Source: HGM12713 sp045593725 (GTDB taxonomy: Bacteria > Bacillota > Clostridia > Oscillospirales > CAG-272). From it: a stretch of 23,669 nucleotides of DNA. Location: assembly GCA_045593725.1 (NCBI GenBank), contig JAZNXE010000037.1, positions 1-23,669 of the forward strand. The letters are read 5' to 3'. Positions 15,313 through 22,814 of this stretch are shown here, piece by piece (position 1 is the first letter of the stretch; each line of letters starts with the position of its first letter). The position numbers were made by a program, and so were the translations under genes. The notes beneath the pieces are model-generated. The model was not told where the DNA came from. It was given only the letters and a program-made list of their open reading frames with translations, and made no database searches.

Positions 15313-16401
15313 ATGAGTAATAAAAGGTCTGTCCTTGCCAATTTTAATCCAATAAATAAACTCAGGGATTTCAGAGAAAAGCCCTCCGATGAAAAATGGC
15401 GGGCGGTAAAGGAATTTTTTATAAATAATTTGCTATATATTCTGCTTTTTGCCGCCATAATCGGTATCCAGATATACGACTCGCGCTTTCTCTCTCTTTC
15501 CTCTGTTGTAAATATAATCTCGCTTTCAGCGGCAAATCTGCCTATCGCCCTTGGTATCGCGGGGTGTATCATCCTCACAGGAACCGACCTCTCGGCAGGA
15601 CGTATCGTGGGACTTACTGCCTGCGTGGCGGCATCTCTGCTTCAGGCAAGCGGCTACGCTAATAAAATGTTCCCAAATCTGCCCACGCTCCCTATATGGG
15701 CTGTGCTTATAATAATACTTCTTATCGGCGCGCTGGTGGGCTTTATCAACGGATTTTGCACAGCAAAATTCAAGCTCCATCCCTTTATAGTTACCCTCGC
15801 AACCCAGCTCATAACCTACGGTGCTCTCCTTATATATCTTATGCAGGGCACTAACAACGGTCAGTCCATCTCCGGACTTGACTCCTCCTATTCAAGCTTT
15901 ATCACGGGAAGCATGTTCAAGATAGGCGGCGTGGCAATACCAAACTATATATTCTACGCCATCGGCATCACGGTAATAATGTGGTTTATATGGAACAAGA
16001 CCGCCTTCGGAAAGAATATGTTTGCCGTAGGCTCCAACCCCGAGGCGGCGAACGTATCGGGAGTGTCGGTCACAAGAACCATAATCTGGGTATTCGTGCT
16101 GGCGGGTATAATGTATGGAATTACAGGCTTTATCGAGGCGGCGCGAATCGGCTCTAACAGCGCGGCAACGGGACTTAACTATGAGCTTGACGCTATTGCC
16201 GCCTGCGTTATCGGAGGAGTTTCCTTTGTCGGCGGTATAGGTAAGATACGCGGAGTGATAACAGGCGTTGTCCTCTTGCGGATAATCTTCGTGGGACTGA
16301 CCTTCCTTGGCATAGACTCCAATATGCAGTATATTATCAAGGGTATTATTATTCTTGCCGCCTGCGCCATCGATATGAGAAAATATCTGGTAAGAAAATA
16401 A
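15313..16401 (+). CDS. mglC: Galactose/methyl-galactoside-type ABC transporter permease
   Basis: This is a 362-residue polytopic permease of the branched-chain/ribose type (BPD_transp_2). A cytoplasmic N-terminus of about 45 residues is followed by 8-10 membrane segments. Family motifs include LPIALGIAGCIILTGTDLSAGRIVGL, GFINGFCTAKFKLHPFIVTLATQ, FGKNMFAVGSNPEAANVSGV (the ATPase-contact loop) and the SNSAATGLNYELDAIAACVIGGVSFVGGIG segment. GGAGTAAT lies just upstream of ATG 15313, 12 bases after mglA. A rho-independent terminator closes the operon. Confidence 0.93.
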   Translation: MSNKRSVLANFNPINKLRDFREKPSDEKWRAVKEFFINNLLYILLFAAIIGIQIYDSRFLSLSSVVNIISLSAANLPIALGIAGCIILTGTDLSAGRIVGLTACVAASLLQASGYANKMFPNLPTLPIWAVLIIILLIGALVGFINGFCTAKFKLHPFIVTLATQLITYGALLIYLMQGTNNGQSISGLDSSYSSFITGSMFKIGGVAIPNYIFYAIGITVIMWFIWNKTAFGKNMFAVGSNPEAANVSGVSVTRTIIWVFVLAGIMYGITGFIEAARIGSNSAATGLNYELDAIAACVIGGVSFVGGIGKIRGVITGVVLLRIIFVGLTFLGIDSNMQYIIKGIIILAACAIDMRKYLVRK

Positions 16402-16426
16402 GCGGCTCTTTGCACCAACCTATAAC

Positions 16427-16473
16427 AAACAGAGAGAGCGAGTCGGTTATGACGAAATGCTCTCTCTGTTTTT
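16427..16473 (+). terminator. Terminator of the mgl operon
   Basis: AAACAGAGAGAGC (16427-16439) pairs with GCTCTCTCTGTTT (16459-16471), followed by a T-run. It lies 25 bases after the mglC stop. Confidence 0.9.
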
Positions 16474-16480
16474 GTAAGAC

Positions 16481-16837
16481 GAAAACCCCCGACATAGTGG
16501 CGGGGTTCTGTATAGGCTATGCCGATGAGCAGAAAGCAAAAAAGTCAGCGCATAATGTTCTCGTGCCAAAGGCTCCCTTGTGTAAAGGGAGCTGTCAGCG
16601 AAGCTGACTGAGGGATTGTTTTGTGTAGATTTTTGCCTTTTACAATCCCTCCGACATTTTCTTGCGAAAATGCCACCTCCCTTTACACAAGGGAGGCTCA
16701 TGGTGAAACCCGTTTACGGGTAGCAAGTATCCATTGCATGGCTGGCTGTCCAACACACAGCGCACTTGTGCGTTCGCGTAATATCTGGGCTATGCCCAAA
16801 ACTGAAGCCCCCGTTTTATTTTACGGGGGATATTTAT
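16481..16837. mobile_element. MITE-like element B, long form
   Basis: This repeat of about 355 bp lies exactly between the mglC terminator and the SLOG gene stop codon. The outer ends carry imperfect inverted repeats with a hairpin (CCCCCGACATAGTGGCGGGG on the left; CCCCCG..ACGGGGG on the right) and a GGCTATGCC/GGGCATAGCCC block. The inner core (16571-16698) has hairpin-type terminal repeats built on CTCCCTTGTGTAAAGGGAG, then small hairpins (GTCAGC-GAA-GCTGAC; CATTTTC-TTGC-GAAAATG). Bases 16614-16746 are identical to the reverse complement of 23537-23669. No transposase is encoded. Confidence 0.75.
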
Positions 16838-17163
16838 ATTATTACTACCACCGTTTCCTTATTATTCTTTCTGGCGTATTCTATGGTATGCTTAGTTCCT
16901 TTAGATATCCCGTCCCAGACTACCAATACCATGTCGGCAATATCCACCATTTTATCGTTTCTCTTAATTGGAGCGCCCTTTTTATAAAGTCCGTACTGAG
17001 GGCGAAGTATCAGCTTTGACATTCTGTGCTCATCCGCATATTTTTCGGCAATCGTATCAACTCCCTCTGCCCCTCCCGAAATTATAAGCTCGGTATCTTG
17101 GGGAATATACGGTAACAAATCAAAATCGGTTATACTTCTTGACCCAACTATCAAAAGCTTCAT
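16834..17163 (-). CDS. Small SLOG-domain (DUF2493/YspA-like) protein
   Basis: The protein has 109 residues from ATG 17163, preceded by GGGGAG. It is a minimal Rossmann-like SLOG domain: strand LLIVGSRS (2-9), the glycine loop ISGGAEGVDTIAEKYA (about 29-44), strand LILRPQYG, KRNDKMVDIADMVLVVWDG and SKGTKHTIEYARK before a last strand. The superfamily includes DprA, LOG-type nucleotide hydrolases and many nucleotide-sensing proteins; the ligand here is unknown. A consensus promoter and an 18-bp palindrome lie immediately upstream, shared with a divergent XRE gene. Its TAA stop falls inside the edge of the adjoining repeat element. The gene is richer in A and T than its neighbours, suggesting transfer. 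Confidence 0.8.
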   Translation of the reverse strand: MKLLIVGSRSITDFDLLPYIPQDTELIISGGAEGVDTIAEKYADEHRMSKLILRPQYGLYKKGAPIKRNDKMVDIADMVLVVWDGISKGTKHTIEYARKNNKETVVVII

Positions 17164-17185
17164 AAAATTCTCCCCAACATTTTTG

Positions 17186-17214
17186 TTGCACTTATATAAG
17201 TGCATAAATATTAT
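17186..17214 (+). promoter_or_regulatory. Promoter of the XRE gene
   Basis: TTGCAC (17186-17191), a 17-base spacer, then TATTAT (17209-17214). The -35 lies inside the 18-bp palindrome and the -10 overlaps the -10 of the opposite-strand SLOG promoter. Confidence 0.65.
17187..17204. promoter_or_regulatory. Perfect 18-bp palindrome, probable XRE operator
   Basis: TGCACTTATATAAGTGCA is perfectly symmetrical. It covers the -35 of the XRE promoter and the predicted transcription start of the SLOG promoter, so bound protein would block both. A third half-site GCAC lies at 17216-17219. Confidence 0.7.
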
Positions 17215-17238
17215 AGCACGGATTTATAATATTGTCAA
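17210..17238 (-). promoter_or_regulatory. Consensus sigma-A promoter of the SLOG gene
   Basis: On the minus strand, TTGACA (17238-17233), a 17-base spacer and TATAAT (17215-17210) match consensus fully. The expected start is near 17203, giving a leader of about 40 bases. Confidence 0.85.
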
Positions 17239-17260
17239 CAAATAAATTTTAAGGTGCTTT

Positions 17261-17491
17261 ATGGATAGAAAGATAGAAAAGAAGGTCGGCAAAAACATTC
17301 GTGACCTACGTGAAAGAGCAGGTCTGACACAAGAGCTTTTAGCCACAAAACTGCAATTAAAGGGTTGCGATATAACACGTAGCGCAATCGCAAAAATAGA
17401 GGTGGGACAGCGCCACTTATACCCTGACGAGATTATTCTCATCAAGGAGATTCTTAAGGCGGATTACGCCGAAATATTTGATATAGAATAA
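17261..17491 (+). CDS. XRE-family helix-turn-helix regulator
   Basis: This is a 76-residue single-domain HTH_3 protein: NIRDLRERAGLTQELLATKLQ (helices 1-2), then DITRSAIAKIEVGQRHLYPDEIILIKEIL with the recognition helix around SAIAKIE. There is no C-terminal effector domain, so it probably works as a simple DNA-binding repressor or autoregulator. AAGGTG lies upstream of ATG 17261. It is divergent from the SLOG gene and both promoters overlap one palindrome, so this protein is the likely binder. AT-rich codons (TTA, ACA, ATA) differ from neighbouring housekeeping genes. Confidence 0.88.
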   Translation: MDRKIEKKVGKNIRDLRERAGLTQELLATKLQLKGCDITRSAIAKIEVGQRHLYPDEIILIKEILKADYAEIFDIE

Positions 17492-17508
17492 AAATCCACT
17501 GGCAGATA

Positions 17509-17533
17509 TGAAGTGAACCCAATGTTTTAGACA
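17509..17533. mobile_element. Solo IS3-family-like terminus
   Basis: TGAAGTGAACCCAATGTTTT followed by AGACA resembles the terminal inverted repeats of IS3/IS150-type insertion sequences (TG..GTGxACCC(C)AAxxTTxxGACA), recognised from memory. No transposase and no second end are visible here, so it would be a remnant. Confidence 0.4.
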
Positions 17534-17557
17534 AAAATTAAATATTAAATTTGTTGC

Positions 17558-17596
17558 GAATGAGCTCGGTATTAAACCGAGCTCATTCAAGCTTTT
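17558..17596 (+). terminator. Terminator-like hairpin after the XRE gene
   Basis: A 13-bp stem GAATGAGCTCGGT (17558-17570) pairs with ACCGAGCTCATTC (17576-17588), loop ATTAA, followed by AAGCTTTT. The U-run is short and displaced, so termination is probable but not certain. Confidence 0.55.
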
Positions 17597-17659
17597 ATCA
17601 CCTTTGGTAGGGACAGGCGTCCTCTGTCAAGAGCAAGATTGTAAACAGTTGTACTCGTC

Positions 17660-17761
17660 AGGCTCTCCCTGTGGGAGAGCTCCCGCGATAGCGGGTGAGG
17701 GGGCATATTCACCCCCTCTCCGTCAGCCTATGGCTGCCACCTCTCCCAAGAGGAGAGGCTT
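17660..17761. mobile_element. MITE-like element C, short form
   Basis: A compact element of about 102 bp. Each end is a hairpin (GCTCTCCC-TGT-GGGAGAGC on the left, CTCTCC-TCTT-GGGAGAG on the right, reading inward). Each is followed by a small variable hairpin (CCCGC-GATA-GCGGG; CAGCC-TAT-GGCTG) and then a facing GGTGAGGGGG/CACCCCC pair. It has the same plan as elements A and B with different stem bases. Confidence 0.65.
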
Positions 17762-17808
17762 TTTAATAGGATAACTTTACCTATGAAATAAACTTCTCTT
17801 GTCCAAAT

Positions 17809-17864
17809 GTAAACATAGTTGGGCGACCTGCATTGTCGCAGGTCGCCCAAGGGTTTACTTTTTT
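17809..17864 (+). terminator. Large stem-loop with T-run
   Basis: A 13-bp stem TTGGGCGACCTGC (17819-17831)/GCAGGTCGCCCAA (17838-17850) with loop ATTGTC lies inside an outer GTAAAC/GTTTAC stem, followed by TTTTTT on +. On - (luxS direction) only a weak T stretch follows, so it may work poorly or not at all for luxS. Confidence 0.7.
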
Positions 17865-17916
17865 ATTGTATCTTGAAAGGGGCTGTCTGATTTATTGTCA
17901 GTGAAGTACGCTCTGC

Positions 17917-18384
17917 TCAGAGCTGATTGTATTCAAAGGTCTGCTCGCGGGCGCAAAGCTCGGCAAGATACCTTCTCGCTTCCTCTTTGGCGCTCTCTAT
18001 GGAAAGCTCCTTGTAATTTCCGCATTCCTTTCGCGTCGCGCCGTACATTTCGGTCGCCTCTTCGGCTATCTGCCGGAGCACCTGCTTTACTACGCGCAGC
18101 ACGCGGGCGTTGTCCGCGTTTCTCACCAGCAGATAAAATCCCGTGCGGCAGCCCATAGGTCCGAAGTACAGCACCTCCCCTCCTATTTCGCTGCTTCTCA
18201 CCAGCGTGGCGAACATGTGCTCCAGCGAGTGCATAGTGATATTGTCCATATAATCTCCCCCGTTGGGCTTACGGGTACGCATATCGTAGGTGGTCACGTC
18301 ACCGTCTATACGGGACACGTAAATTCCCGTGTCTATAAAATCGTGGTCAACAGAGAAGCTGGTTATTCTTCTTACGTTTTCCAT
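17917..18384 (-). CDS. luxS: S-ribosylhomocysteine lyase (AI-2 synthase)
   Basis: LuxS cleaves S-ribosylhomocysteine to homocysteine and DPD, the precursor of the AI-2 signal. It is 155 residues, standard length. Metal ligands are H52 and H56 in HSLEH with E55, and C121 in KECGNY. The catalytic cysteine is C79 in GPMGCRTGFY. The start lies one base after the mtnN stop, and its ribosome binding site (GGAGGG) is inside the end of mtnN, so the two are coupled. Together they carry S-adenosylhomocysteine to homocysteine in two steps. Confidence 0.97.
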   Translation of the reverse strand: MENVRRITSFSVDHDFIDTGIYVSRIDGDVTTYDMRTRKPNGGDYMDNITMHSLEHMFATLVRSSEIGGEVLYFGPMGCRTGFYLLVRNADNARVLRVVKQVLRQIAEEATEMYGATRKECGNYKELSIESAKEEARRYLAELCAREQTFEYNQL

Positions 18385-18385
18385 A

Positions 18386-19078
18386 TCAGCCCTCCAAGCC
18401 CTTGAGCATTGCCTCTACCAGCGCCTCGGAGCGCAGAGCGGCTTTGCTTACCATTTCGGGGTATTCCATCTCAGCCTCTCCCGAAGCGTTATCCGAGATG
18501 CATCTTATTATAACGAAATCAACATCTGACAGATAGCAGACCTGACCTATTGCCGCTCCCTCCATCTCGCAGGCGATAGCGCCGAAGGTGCGGCGGATAA
18601 ATTCCTTACGCTCGGTATTATTTATGAACTGGTCGCCCGAGGCTACTACCCCCTCGATGCTCTTGTAGCCAAGAGCTGCGGCGCAACGTGTCGCCAGAGC
18701 GGCAAGAGAAGCGGCGGCGGGTATCTCCACCACGTTTATTCCTGAAATAAGCCCGGGAGCATCCCCTATGGCAGTTGTGTCCATATCGTGCTGTACTACG
18801 GCGGAGGACACCGCAAAATCAAGTATTCCTATACGGTCTGTAAGCGTTCCCGCCACTCCCGTATTGATTATACGGCTTACCCCGTATTTGAGTATCATGG
18901 TCTGTGCGCAGACAGCGGCAAACACCTTTCCTATTCCGCACTGAGCCACTACCACGTCCCCTCCGCAAAGAGTACCGCTGACAAACTCTATCCCACTTAT
19001 ATTCTCTGTTTTTGGGTTTTCCAATTTAGCCTTGAGGGCTTCTACCTCAACGCTCATTGCTCCTATTATTCCCGTCAT
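18386..19078 (-). CDS. mtnN: 5'-methylthioadenosine/S-adenosylhomocysteine nucleosidase
   Basis: MtnN (Pfs) removes adenine from S-adenosylhomocysteine, methylthioadenosine and 5'-deoxyadenosine. It is 230 residues from ATG 19078, with AAAGGAG upstream. Motifs include the N-terminal MTGIIGAMSVEVEAL with a catalytic glutamate, GVAGTL, VASGDQFI, CEMEGAAIGQVC (substrate-binding MEGAA) and the catalytic aspartate in IRCISDNASGEA. It supplies S-ribosylhomocysteine to LuxS, encoded directly downstream. It starts 13 bases after the ABC-F gene. Confidence 0.95.
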   Translation of the reverse strand: MTGIIGAMSVEVEALKAKLENPKTENISGIEFVSGTLCGGDVVVAQCGIGKVFAAVCAQTMILKYGVSRIINTGVAGTLTDRIGILDFAVSSAVVQHDMDTTAIGDAPGLISGINVVEIPAAASLAALATRCAAALGYKSIEGVVASGDQFINNTERKEFIRRTFGAIACEMEGAAIGQVCYLSDVDFVIIRCISDNASGEAEMEYPEMVSKAALRSEALVEAMLKGLEG

Positions 19079-19091
19079 TTTTTCTTCTCCT

Positions 19092-21011
<1,920 letters not shown>

Positions 21012-21032
21012 ATCTGTTCCTTATAGTTAGAA

Positions 21033-21094
21033 TAGTTAGAATTATAAACGATTTTTTCCACCTTTCTTTCGAGAAAGGTGGAGCCAAAGAACTT
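21033..21094 (-). repeat. Leader palindrome family, copy 4 (ABC-F gene)
   Basis: Read on the minus strand: CAAGTTCTTTGGCT, a 10-bp stem CCACCTTTCT/AGAAAGGTGG (loop CGAA; 21081-21058), an A-run, then a 25-base tail with TATAAT identical to 138-162. It lies 22 bases before the ABC-F ATG. A tandem TAGTTAGAA pair lies at the gene-proximal edge. Confidence 0.7.
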
Positions 21095-21326
21095 GTTAAG
21101 GGTTTTGTAAGGGTTCGCACAAACCAGACATTTAAAGTTTTCGTCCACCTTTTTCAAAAGCTCGTGGGTTCTTAGGGCAACGCCCTAAGGAAGCGGCGTT
21201 TCTTTTTTGTTTCTTTTTTCTTTGCGCCTTCAGTGTCAAAGAAAAAAGATAAAGACGCAAAGCGGCTTTCTACTTCTCCCAACAAACGAGTTCAAACAAC
21301 ATCCCTCTAAAATATAGTCATCTCGC
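21095..21326. repeat. Intergenic repeat block between ABC-F and S24 repressor genes
   Basis: No gene is supported. The block contains a decayed palindrome resembling the leader family in the opposite orientation (CCACCTTTTT..AAAAGCTCGTGG, 21143-21166) and a perfect hairpin CTTAGGGC-AAC-GCCCTAAG (21170-21188). Near 21208-21251 there is a long T-run/A-run inverted repeat TTTTTTCTTTG..CAAAGAAAAAA. The last could end the S24 gene transcript on the minus strand. Confidence 0.45.
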
Positions 21327-21941
21327 TCACAGTTTTATCTTTATCTCACACGCCACGCCAAGAATCCGCGCGTCCCCCGACTCAAAATCGTCAGTGCTGA
21401 GCTTTATAGGCTCGTATTCCTCGTTCTCGGGCAGAAGATATACCGTCCTTTTCGAGCGGCTGAAGCGCTTTACGGTAGCGCACTCTCCTCCAACAAGACA
21501 GGCTACAACGTCACCCTCCTCGGCATATTGCTGCTTGTGGAAAAGCACCAGCGAGCCTTCAACCATACCGATATCCTTCATACTGTCGCCCTTAACGCGA
21601 AGATAGAAATATTCGTCGGTGTCGGCTACCTCAGCCCTCTCGTAGCCCTCAACGCTTTGGTTGGTGATTATGGGAGAGCCTGCGCGTATCTCGCCGATTA
21701 TAGGCACAAGATTTCCCTCAGACAGCGGTGAGGCACCTCTTTCGCCTCCGCTCCCGTTCATCATATATTCAATAGGTACTCCGAAATAATCGGCTATAAG
21801 CTTTATTTTGTCTATCTTGGGAACCGACCTGCCGTTCTTCCAGTCGGTAAAGGTGGAGGCTGATATTCCCGTGCTTTTTGAAACCCTATAAACAGTGGTA
21901 TTGTTAGCTTTCAATAATTTATCAAAAAATTTGTATTCCAT
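21327..21941 (-). CDS. XRE-S24 repressor (LexA/CI-like, self-cleaving)
   Basis: The protein has 204 residues from ATG 21941, with AGGGAGGG upstream. The N-terminal XRE helix-turn-helix spans about 5-62 (VYRVSKSTGISASTFTDWKNGRSVPKIDKI). After a short linker comes a peptidase S24 domain. The probable self-cleavage site is Ala87-Gly88 in GEIRAGSP, the nucleophile serine is S120 in KGDSM, and the general-base lysine is K158 in ATVKRF. It may be this organism's LexA equivalent or a CI-like prophage-type repressor. It lacks the winged-helix DNA-binding domain of classical LexA. It faces a zinc-ribbon/ArpU-like gene pair across overlapping promoters. Confidence 0.9.
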   Translation of the reverse strand: MEYKFFDKLLKANNTTVYRVSKSTGISASTFTDWKNGRSVPKIDKIKLIADYFGVPIEYMMNGSGGERGASPLSEGNLVPIIGEIRAGSPIITNQSVEGYERAEVADTDEYFYLRVKGDSMKDIGMVEGSLVLFHKQQYAEEGDVVACLVGGECATVKRFSRSKRTVYLLPENEEYEPIKLSTDDFESGDARILGVACEIKIKL

Positions 21942-21994
21942 ACAGCCCTCCCTTTGTGCATTTATACAAACATTACGGAAATGCGAAATAACGC

Positions 21995-22023
21995 TTGACA
22001 ATAGTTCGGAATTCCGTTATAAT
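21995..22023 (+). promoter_or_regulatory. Consensus promoter toward the zinc-ribbon gene
   Basis: TTGACA (21995-22000), a 17-base spacer, then TATAAT (22018-22023). The spacer contains the palindrome CGGAATTCCG, a probable repressor site. It faces the S24-gene promoter head-on, with predicted starts only a few bases apart. Confidence 0.85.
22007..22016. promoter_or_regulatory. Palindrome CGGAATTCCG, candidate operator
   Basis: A perfect 10-bp palindrome between the -35 and -10 of the + promoter. Related ACGGAA motifs lie at 21975-21980 and, as inverted arms, upstream of recA (12049 and 12102). Binding by the neighbouring XRE-S24 protein is inferred. Confidence 0.5.
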
Positions 22024-22039
22024 ATATACAGCCACTATT

Positions 22040-22068
22040 AGTATATCTCAAAGAAAATCATTTGTCAA
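22040..22068 (-). promoter_or_regulatory. Consensus promoter of the S24 repressor gene
   Basis: On the minus strand, TTGACA (22068-22063), a 17-base spacer and TATACT (22045-22040). The expected start is near 22033, about 90 bases before ATG 21941, so the transcript crosses the opposing promoter. Confidence 0.82.
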
Positions 22069-22112
22069 TAATAATTTGAAAATCCGTATTAAAGGGAGGT
22101 GAAAATGAGAGC

Positions 22113-22292
22113 TTGTGTCACATTTGCGGGATGTATATGTGTCCCCCCGCCTGCCCCTCTTACGAGGGAATAAGCATAGAGAGCGGCAAACCCATAGGTA
22201 GCTGCGACGAGTGCGGGGCGTACATATACTCCGAGGATATATTTTTTGAGAAAGGCAGTTTTCTCCTCTGTGCTGATTGCGAGGAGATTTAA
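22113..22292 (+). CDS. Small zinc-ribbon protein, TTG start
   Basis: The protein has 59 residues and eight cysteines: MCHICGMYMCPPAC (Cys 2, 5, 10, 14), then CDEC (31, 34) and CADC (52, 55), suggesting two zinc-binding knuckles. GGGAGGTG lies 11 bases before the TTG at 22113. I prefer TTG because the protein then begins MCxxC, as in small clostridial zinc-ribbon proteins. An ATG at 22105 is better spaced but reads in another frame and ends after 22 codons; it could be a leader peptide, or the gene could carry a frameshift. The function is unknown. It is likely co-transcribed with the downstream ArpU-like gene under the repressed + promoter. Confidence 0.6.
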   Translation: MCHICGMYMCPPACPSYEGISIESGKPIGSCDECGAYIYSEDIFFEKGSFLLCADCEEI

Positions 22293-22324
22293 ATACAAGA
22301 AGTCAAGATGACGGAAAGGAAAAA

Positions 22325-22714
22325 ATGACCCAAAAGAAAGAAATAACCCAAGAGGAACAATCGCTTATAGAAAACTATCTTAAGAGCTATCGCTTTTGCA
22401 GTCGGCTGATGGCTATGAAGAATTATGAGGATAAATATTTTGACACTATGGTCTGGGAGAGCGAATCCCCCGTTGAATTTACCGTAGCCAAGGCTAAGAT
22501 GTACGAGGTGCGGCATTTCATTTTAGGAATGGAAAACGGCAACGGAAAGCTGCTTCTCTACTACCACTACGTAAGATGCGACCCCATAGAGCGCTGCGCC
22601 GAGCTTTTGGGAATATCCAGAAGCTCAGCCTTCAGGTTAAAGAAAAAAGCCCTCGCCGATGCGTATCACCACAGCGTGGCTATAAATAAACAGCTGAAAA
22701 AGGGAATTTTTTAA
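22325..22714 (+). CDS. Sigma-region-4/ArpU-like phage-type transcriptional regulator
   Basis: The protein has 129 residues from ATG 22325 (GGAAAGGA upstream). The N-terminal half is helical and charged. The C-terminal half has a sigma-70-region-4-like helix-turn-helix (CAELLGISRSSAFRLKKKAL, about 93-112), preceded by LLLYYHYVRCDPIERCAELL. The layout resembles ArpU/RinA-type activators of phage late genes and related mobile-element regulators. No phage structural genes are visible in the window. It lies 32 bases after the zinc-ribbon gene and just before mscL, which has its own promoter. Confidence 0.75.
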   Translation: MTQKKEITQEEQSLIENYLKSYRFCSRLMAMKNYEDKYFDTMVWESESPVEFTVAKAKMYEVRHFILGMENGNGKLLLYYHYVRCDPIERCAELLGISRSSAFRLKKKALADAYHHSVAINKQLKKGIF

Positions 22715-22756
22715 AAAACGGAAGGTCCAAGTGCCCAAGCAGGGAAAATCTCCCCC

Positions 22757-22785
22757 TTGACAAAATGCGACAAAAGGGCTATAAT
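22757..22785 (+). promoter_or_regulatory. Consensus sigma-A promoter of mscL
   Basis: TTGACA (22757-22762), a 17-base spacer, then TATAAT (22780-22785). A strong ribosome binding site (AGGAGG) lies before the ATG at 22815, so the leader is very short (about 22 bases). Confidence 0.9.
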
Positions 22786-22814
22786 ATCACCATAAAATAT
22801 TTATAGGAGGCTTT

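Larger units (their letters stand above)
17492..17916. other. Repeat-filled intergenic region between XRE gene and luxS
   Basis: No gene is supported in these 425 bases. From left to right there is an IS3-like terminus (17509-17533), a terminator-like hairpin (17558-17588), short motifs such as GGGACAGGCGTCCTCTGTC (near 17610), MITE-like element C (17660-17761), and a large hairpin with a T-run (17809-17864). Confidence 0.6.

Noticed and set aside
16621..17019. 132-residue open frame on + whose first 42 residues are repeated in a frame at 23288-23662 on -
   Set aside because: The shared part is just translation of the identical 133-bp repeat. It has no ribosome binding site of note and runs antisense into the SLOG gene.
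17660..17761. Possible CRISPR-like or tandem repeat structure in the palindromic strip
   Set aside because: The repeats are inverted pairs with hairpins, not regularly spaced direct repeats, and no cas gene is present.
22325..22714. Reading the repressor/ArpU-like region as an intact prophage
   Set aside because: No integrase, structural, packaging or lysis genes, and mscL follows immediately with its own promoter.
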